Shown one piece after another: positions 6,928 to 10,672 of a stretch of 10,672 nucleotides of DNA. How positions within the stretch are numbered: the stretch's first letter is position 1; the number at the start of each line of letters is the position of its first letter. The stretch is from the NCBI GenBank assembly GCA_900542085.1, contig UQMK01000045.1:1-10672 (forward strand), in the 5' to 3' direction. Under the pieces are notes generated by a model. That model saw only the letters and a program-made list of their open reading frames with translations. It made no database searches and had not been told where the DNA came from. Source of the stretch: an uncultured Collinsella sp. GTDB taxonomy: Bacteria; Actinomycetota; Coriobacteriia; Coriobacteriales; Coriobacteriaceae. The translations under genes and the position numbers were made by a program.

Positions 6928-8466
6928 CTAACCCGCGTCGACCACACGAAGCAGATAGGCCACGCGCGTCGCCGCCGTGCACTTAAAACGCTCGTCCGCG
7001 CGAACTCCGGCGACCCACATCACGGCACCCCCCGGCGCCGTCCTCACCATGGGCACGCCGGCGCGCTCGGAAACGGGAATGCGAGCCTCTCCTAGCAAGT
7101 CGGATACCTTCTTGCTTCGACCACTCATTCCTAACGGGCACATCACGTCTCCCGGTGCGGGACCGTCCACCCACAGGCGCGCCAATCGCGCCTCGGCAGG
7201 GATCTCGCCACGCGAGCCCGCCAGGATCCGCTCACTATCGCTGTCGGCAAAACCCAGGGCAGCCGCGTCTACCAAAGCTGCCACTTCCCCGGCAGCCGCA
7301 AGCTCACGGGCGCGGCGCACGATATCACATCCCGGCTCAACGGCCATCGGCTCTGCGACCAGCATGCGTCCCCCGCCCAACGGCAAACGACCGGGTACGG
7401 TAACCCAGTCCGCGACCAGGCCCTCGCGAGCCACCGGAGCCTTAAACGCCAGCATGCCAAATTCGACGCGTGCGTCAATTCCCGCCGGAAGCGTGACCGA
7501 GCCGGCGCCCTCGGCAACGCAGGAAAGGACTCGCTCCACATGTCGCATCTCTGGACGAGCGTCCGGATCGATGCGTTTGATCGCCAGTCGCACGATGCGC
7601 CGCGCGATTACCACCTCGGCCGCAGCAAGGCGTCTGGCATCGAGCACCAGCGCGCCCGCCGACTCTTTACGCAAACAGCTTCGAAACGCCTGCGCCGACA
7701 GCTGGGATAGAAACGCGTCTTCGTCACCCAAGATCTCACAGGCGGCGCCGATCGTCTTGCACACGCTCGCATTACGCTGTGCCACCACTGGCATTACCCG
7801 ATGGCGCACGTAGTTTCGCAGATACGAGATATCCTCATTGCTCTCGTCCTCACGCCACGGCTGACCATGTACCTGTAGATAGCCCACGAGCTCGCCATGA
7901 GTTAGGTCGAGCAAGGGGCGCACCACGATATTCCTCCGGCGAGGAATGCTCGATAGGCCAGCGGGCCCTGAACCCTTAATCGCGTTCATCAAAAACGTTT
8001 CCGCGCGATCCGAAGACGTGTGCGCGGTGCAGATACGAGCCGCCGTTCGCGGTGCCCCCGTCTGGGCGCAGAGCTCGCGAACATACCTCCGCGCCGCGGC
8101 ATAGCGCACCTCGCGGGCCGCGGCCTCAATATTGCCCGACTCCCCATCAAAATAAGCGTGCTCCACGCACAGCGGTAAACCATATTTCGCGCAGAGCTCA
8201 CGCACAAAGGCCTCGTCGCCATCGGACGCCTTGCCGCGCAGATGATGGTTTACATGCAGCACATGCAGGCGCTCGCGAGCAATGGGGGCAACACCGCGTC
8301 CGTCTTGGATATCCAGCTTTGATGTGCACGCCATAAGAAGCAGTGCCGTCGAGTCCGCGCCGCCTGATACCATGAGCACGACAGGAGCAGCCTGCTGCCT
8401 CGTCCGGGTCTCATCGACTGCCCCAGGCACGGCATGGTGTCCATAATGCTGAGATACCGTAGGCAT
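6928..8466 (-). CDS. tilS: tRNA(Ile)-lysidine synthetase TilS
   Basis: This 512-residue N-type ATP pyrophosphatase attaches lysine to C34 of the CAU-anticodon tRNA-Ile, so that AUA is read as isoleucine. The PP-loop SGGADS is at 34-39, preceded by a roughly 30-residue extension. HVNHHLRG (71-78), AHTSSDRAET (148-157), GSGPAGL (165-171), RPLL (183-186) and RNYVRHRVMP (217-226) are typical of the catalytic domain. The C-terminal TilS domain includes PAPGDVMCPLGMSGRSKKVSDLL (about 436-458) and ends in VAGVRADERFK (485-495). The ATG at 8466 has a strong SD, GAGGAGG, six bases upstream. It is the first gene of the tilS-hpt-ftsH cluster and is transcribed away from the metallo-beta-lactamase-fold gene across a 48-base gap. 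Confidence 0.95.
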   Translation of the reverse strand: MPTVSQHYGHHAVPGAVDETRTRQQAAPVVLMVSGGADSTALLLMACTSKLDIQDGRGVAPIARERLHVLHVNHHLRGKASDGDEAFVRELCAKYGLPLCVEHAYFDGESGNIEAAAREVRYAAARRYVRELCAQTGAPRTAARICTAHTSSDRAETFLMNAIKGSGPAGLSSIPRRRNIVVRPLLDLTHGELVGYLQVHGQPWREDESNEDISYLRNYVRHRVMPVVAQRNASVCKTIGAACEILGDEDAFLSQLSAQAFRSCLRKESAGALVLDARRLAAAEVVIARRIVRLAIKRIDPDARPEMRHVERVLSCVAEGAGSVTLPAGIDARVEFGMLAFKAPVAREGLVADWVTVPGRLPLGGGRMLVAEPMAVEPGCDIVRRARELAAAGEVAALVDAAALGFADSDSERILAGSRGEIPAEARLARLWVDGPAPGDVMCPLGMSGRSKKVSDLLGEARIPVSERAGVPMVRTAPGGAVMWVAGVRADERFKCTAATRVAYLLRVVDAG

Positions 8467-8494
8467 TTGCTTCCTCCTCTATTCGTCCGCACCC

Positions 8495-8500
8495 ATTGTA
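8495..8500 (-). promoter_or_regulatory. Candidate -10 hexamer for tilS
   Basis: TACAAT on the minus strand ends 28 bases before the tilS ATG and lies in the short divergent gap. No clear -35 is seen; any -35 would fall inside the first codons of the divergent gene. Confidence 0.35.
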
Positions 8501-8514
8501 TCCTTTGGAATCTT

Positions 8515-9324
8515 ATGTCTCGTCTGCACCTTCATATCCTCGGCAGTGGCTCTAAAGGCAACTGCGCACTCATCGAGGGCCCGCAGGGGCTCATTATGGT
8601 CGATGACGGACTGTCTCGCCGCGAAACGCTCAAACGCATGGCGGAACTCGGACTGTCGGCAGACGACGTGTACGCCCTTGTTGTCACCCATGAACACAGC
8701 GACCACATCAAGGGGCTTGAGGTATGGTGCAAGCATTGGAATGGCCCGGTCTTTTCCAGCAGAGGAACGCTCACGTCCAAAGAAAGCCTCGCACATCTAC
8801 CTGTCGAGGAATTCGACCCAGGTGACGCCCTCTCTATTGCCGGAGTCCACATTCAAACATATTCGACATCCCACGACGTCGTTAATCCCGTCGGCTACCG
8901 GTTTGACGCTCAGGGTGATTCAATTGGCTTTGCCACCGACACCGGCGAGTTGTCGAAGCATGCCATCGATACGCTCAAGGACTGTCGCATTCTCGCACTC
9001 GAAAGCAACCACGATGTAACCATGCTGCGTCAAGGCGACTATCCTCGCTTTCTTCAGGAACGTATCCTGTCTGTAAAAGGGCATCTCTCCAACGATCAGG
9101 CCGCCGATGCCGCACGCGCGTTGGTAACCGATCGCACCGAGCAACTTATCGCGATGCACATTAGCCAAGACAACAATCGCCCAAGCCTGACCGTCAAAAG
9201 CTACGCAAGCTCCCTCGACGCAACACTCGACAACGAGCTTGGCAGCACCGCCACCCGCGTTGAGGGGCTGCATAAACTCACGATACGTCCCGCCGGGCAA
9301 TATCGGCCCATGACCATACAGTAA
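8515..9324 (+). CDS. WalJ/YycJ-type metallo-beta-lactamase-fold hydrolase
   Basis: This 269-residue cytoplasmic protein has a metallo-beta-lactamase fold. The N-terminus LHLHILGSGSKGNC leads to the metal motif THEHSDH (58-64), H120 in STSHD, D142 in ATDTG, ESNHD (163-167), GHLSN (189-193) and H215 in MHISQDNN. This set and its spacing match the YycJ/WalJ (VicX) family. That family accompanies the WalKR two-component system in Firmicutes and has been linked there to DNA repair or cell-wall control. No walK or walR is nearby, so function is by family only. The start at 8515 is preferred over an in-frame ATG at 8434, which would overlap tilS and add 27 residues not seen in the family. The SD is weak (GGA, 6 bases upstream). 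Confidence 0.88.
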   Translation: MSRLHLHILGSGSKGNCALIEGPQGLIMVDDGLSRRETLKRMAELGLSADDVYALVVTHEHSDHIKGLEVWCKHWNGPVFSSRGTLTSKESLAHLPVEEFDPGDALSIAGVHIQTYSTSHDVVNPVGYRFDAQGDSIGFATDTGELSKHAIDTLKDCRILALESNHDVTMLRQGDYPRFLQERILSVKGHLSNDQAADAARALVTDRTEQLIAMHISQDNNRPSLTVKSYASSLDATLDNELGSTATRVEGLHKLTIRPAGQYRPMTIQ

Positions 9325-9330
9325 ACAGCA

Positions 9331-9362
9331 AAGGGGGCCGGGAATCACTTCCCAGCCCCCTT
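9331..9362. terminator. Bidirectional terminator between the MBL-fold gene and hsp20
   Basis: GGGGGC (9333-9338) pairs with GCCCCC (9355-9360), and GGGAA with TTCCC. The 9339/9354 pair is a C-A mismatch in plus-strand RNA and a U-G wobble in minus-strand RNA. The minus-strand form is a continuous 12-bp stem capped by a GUGA (GNRA) tetraloop and followed by UUU. It starts seven bases after the MBL-fold stop and 33 bases after the hsp20 stop on the opposite strand. Confidence 0.85.
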
Positions 9363-9394
9363 AACGCAGGCACCGATGCTAATAGCCGATAGCG

Positions 9395-9826
9395 TTAGTC
9401 GATGGAAATCTTCGTAACGTTCTTCTTCTCGACAATCTTAGGAACCGTAACGGTAAGGATGCCGTCAGCGTACTTTGCAGAAAGGCCCTCGCTCGAAGCA
9501 TCCTTCAGGTACACACCGCGCGTCGCGCTGTACGAGCTGAACTCCTTCTGTAGGAAGTTCTTACCCTCGTTCTCCTCGTCTTCCTCGACATTCACGCTAA
9601 TGGAAAGACGACCCTCATTGAGCTCAACGTCGATGTCATCCTTGGCGACGCCAGTCAAATAAGCCTTGACCTCATAGCCTTCGCCCTTATCCTCAACGTC
9701 AACGGGGAACGCCTTAGAGGCAATCGAGCTGTTCGCTAGGTCGCTCATATCATCAAAGAGATCAAACAACGAGCTAGCAGAGGGACGAACACCAAAGACC
9801 GAACGATAAGGAACCATGCTTGCCAT
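9395..9826 (-). CDS. hsp20: Hsp20/alpha-crystallin family small heat-shock protein
   Basis: This 143-residue ATP-independent holdase chaperone forms oligomers that bind unfolding proteins. A short hydrophobic N-terminal arm (about 1-38) precedes the alpha-crystallin domain (about 40-132), with the conserved A..ADGILTVTVPK segment (117-130). A C-terminal I-S-I motif (140-142), the I-x-I oligomerisation anchor, follows. An acidic linker EEDEENEGK occupies 81-89. The start at 9826 is chosen because AAGGAG (9840-9835) stands eight bases upstream; an in-frame ATG at 9859 would add 11 residues and contain that SD. The gene is alone, between a terminator and an A+T-rich divergent region. I saw no clear HAIR (HspR) or CIRCE (HrcA) operator upstream. 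Confidence 0.95.
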   Translation of the reverse strand: MASMVPYRSVFGVRPSASSLFDLFDDMSDLANSSIASKAFPVDVEDKGEGYEVKAYLTGVAKDDIDVELNEGRLSISVNVEEDEENEGKNFLQKEFSSYSATRGVYLKDASSEGLSAKYADGILTVTVPKIVEKKNVTKISID

Positions 9827-9834
9827 GACTACCA

Positions 9835-9840
9835 CTCCTT
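9835..9840 (-). promoter_or_regulatory. Ribosome binding site fixing the hsp20 start
   Basis: AAGGAG with eight-base spacing to the ATG at 9826 decides this start over the one at 9859. The GGA can pair with UCC at 9847-9845 across a 6-base loop, so it may be partly hidden in RNA. Confidence 0.65.
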
Positions 9841-9892
9841 TAAGGGACTGCCGAGCCATCTTCCAGGTGGCAGGGACTTCGTTTGACGCTCT

Positions 9893-10030
9893 AATATATG
9901 CCCAACGATTACGTATATATACATTTTGCTATAAAGTTTTTTAAGTCTCTTTCTATAAGCATATCTAAGTCTGGTTGACTAAGGTTTTAACGAGGTTAAG
10001 GTTATTTGAACAGAGCCCTGAATACCAAAT
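9893..10030. promoter_or_regulatory. A+T-rich divergent regulatory region between hsp20 and the tail-anchored gene
   Basis: Positions 9901-9960 contain only 17 G or C in 60 bases, far below the neighbouring genes. Short TA-rich runs (TATATATAC near 9913-9922; TATATT on the minus strand near 9893-9898) could serve as -10 elements for hsp20, but no single promoter is clearly best. TTGACT at 9975-9980 is a good -35-like hexamer on the plus strand without a matching -10. The gene-free stretch runs from 9827 to 10103. Confidence 0.4.
9941..9988. repeat. Imperfect 24-bp tandem repeat with TAAG motifs
   Basis: The 24-base units 9941-9964 and 9965-9988 agree at 15 of 24 positions. They share TAAGTCT (9942-9948 and 9966-9972) and a second TAAG (9956-9959 and 9980-9983) at the same offset. 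A further TAAGGTT copy (9997-10003) repeats 9980-9986. The arrangement could be an operator array, but no regulator can be named. Confidence 0.4.
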
Positions 10031-10036
10031 ACGCGC

Positions 10037-10065
10037 CTGTCAAAACGAAGCAGGGGGCTTACAAT
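10037..10065 (+). promoter_or_regulatory. Candidate promoter of the tail-anchored protein gene
   Basis: CTGTCA (10037-10042; four of six to TTGACA) and TACAAT (10060-10065; five of six to TATAAT) are separated by exactly 17 bases. The -10 ends 38 bases before the ATG. It is the best-spaced promoter candidate in the window. Confidence 0.5.
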
Positions 10066-10103
10066 GAGCGCATACTCGTTGTTAATGACAACCAAAGGGC
10101 ATC

Positions 10104-10574
10104 ATGGACGATCAGACCTCCGACAATTCGTTTGAGCCGCTGCAGAACGATAGTTCTGCCTACTCACACCCCATACGCTACCATCGTCCCCATATTTCCC
10201 AAGAGCCCATTAACGATGCGGAACCTGAATATGTAACTCGAAATCGTTATCAAACCCTTGAAGAAACTCAATCGGGTCGCAGACACATGGGAGTCGCCTC
10301 GAGCGATCCGGTGTATCTAAAAGATGCCCCCTTATCCAAAAACAGCGCATGCAGCCAGGAGCAAACACAAACACCCACTAAGCAACATCGTAGAGGGCCC
10401 CGTCCCAAGCAAACTCTAACGCATTCCGCCCGCTATCTCGAGACGCCTAAGCAGGGGAAATCGATATTTACATCGTCAAACAGACGGCGCAGACAGCACC
10501 GCCTCCAAATCGCGCTCTTGATCATTTCCGTCGTGGCAATCGCGCTGGTCATTCATTTTATTTTCTTCAAATAG
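10104..10574 (+). CDS. Hypothetical tail-anchored membrane protein
   Basis: I do not recognise this 156-residue protein. Residues 1-125 are hydrophilic, rich in Ser, Gln, Pro, His and charged residues, and look disordered. NRRRRQHR (126-133) then precedes one hydrophobic helix (134-155, LQIALLIISVVAIALVIHFI) that ends one residue before the C-terminus. This predicts a C-terminally anchored protein with its body in the cytoplasm. No signal peptide, enzyme motif or repeat is evident; the only cysteine is C83. AAAGGG lies four bases before the ATG and a candidate promoter precedes it. Its codons are less C-ending than those of tilS or ftsH, and its composition is more A+T-rich. It stands alone between the A+T-rich region and a terminator. 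It could be a lineage-specific envelope or division accessory protein, but that is speculation. Confidence 0.72.
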   Translation: MDDQTSDNSFEPLQNDSSAYSHPIRYHRPHISQEPINDAEPEYVTRNRYQTLEETQSGRRHMGVASSDPVYLKDAPLSKNSACSQEQTQTPTKQHRRGPRPKQTLTHSARYLETPKQGKSIFTSSNRRRRQHRLQIALLIISVVAIALVIHFIFFK

Positions 10575-10622
10575 AGAAGGCTATTAAGCCATAGAGGCGT
10601 TTAGCCAATATCGACCAAACGC

Positions 10623-10656
10623 AAAAAAAGGGGGAGGCCGCGAGGCCTCCCCCTTC
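10623..10656. terminator. Bidirectional rho-independent terminator
   Basis: GGGGGAGGCC (10630-10639) and GGCCTCCCCC (10644-10653) form a perfect 10-bp stem with a GCGA (GNRA) loop in plus-strand RNA. On the plus side only UUCU follows. On the minus side seven U residues follow (from 10629-10623). It can end the tail-anchored gene, and it probably also ends a convergent minus-strand gene lying to the right of the window. Confidence 0.88.
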
Positions 10657-10672
10657 TACAGTACAAGCGCCC

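Noticed and set aside
6147..6986. 279-residue plus-strand open frame opposite hpt and the start of ftsH
   Set aside because: It is antisense to two well-supported genes, has no family resemblance, and lacks a convincing ribosome binding site.
8434..8514. Longer start for the metallo-beta-lactamase-fold protein
   Set aside because: It would overlap tilS and its ribosome binding site. The added residues are unlike the family, which normally begins close to LHLHILGSGSKGN.
9827..9859. Longer start for hsp20 at 9859
   Set aside because: The extension encodes the SD used by the ATG at 9826 and has no good SD of its own.
9860..10000. HspR (HAIR), HrcA (CIRCE) or CtsR operator upstream of hsp20
   Set aside because: I looked for CTTGAGT-N7-ACTCAAG, TTAGCACTC-N9-GAGTGCTAA and tandem GGTCAAA-type sites and saw none. 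The TAAG repeats do not fit these patterns.
10006..10236. 76-residue plus-strand frame overlapping the tail-anchored gene
   Set aside because: It covers the best promoter candidate and runs in another frame through the 10104 gene, with no SD and no protein-like features.

Overview
The window reads as chromosomal housekeeping DNA from a G+C-rich, Gram-positive-type bacterium. Gene content, the tilS-hpt-ftsH order, FtsH/Hpt sequence character and repeated TACAAT-type -10 hexamers suggest an actinobacterium of the Coriobacteriia, with Collinsella as my best guess. That is an inference from memory; no database was searched. I see no rRNA, tRNA, CRISPR array, phage gene or complete insertion sequence.

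Layout from left to right. Positions 1-204 hold a terminator-like hairpin from an unseen upstream gene and the leader of an RlmD/RumA-type rRNA methyltransferase (+). This gene converges on a PHP-domain phosphoesterase (-) across a bidirectional terminator. Right of the PHP gene is a PLP-dependent aminotransferase (-). The 200 bases between the aminotransferase and ftsH hold the aminotransferase leader, a perfect 24-bp inverted repeat with a 12-base loop (3962-4021), and a strong ftsH terminator. The minus-strand cluster tilS-hpt-ftsH follows: tRNA-Ile decoding, purine salvage and membrane proteolysis, with hpt and ftsH separated by a single base. A WalJ/YycJ-type metallo-beta-lactamase-fold protein (+) diverges from tilS and converges on an Hsp20 small heat-shock gene (-). 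An unusually A+T-rich divergent region with repeated TAAG motifs separates hsp20 from a gene for an unrecognised, probably tail-anchored 156-residue protein (+). A perfect 10-bp-stem terminator closes the window.

Most genes act in core information and quality-control functions: rRNA and tRNA modification, nucleotide salvage, protease and chaperone. The least explained items are the 24-bp inverted repeat, the tail-anchored protein with its A+T-rich regulatory region, and the histone-like basic tail that stands where a TRAM domain is usually found in the rRNA methyltransferase. I did not find a convincing new multi-gene system.
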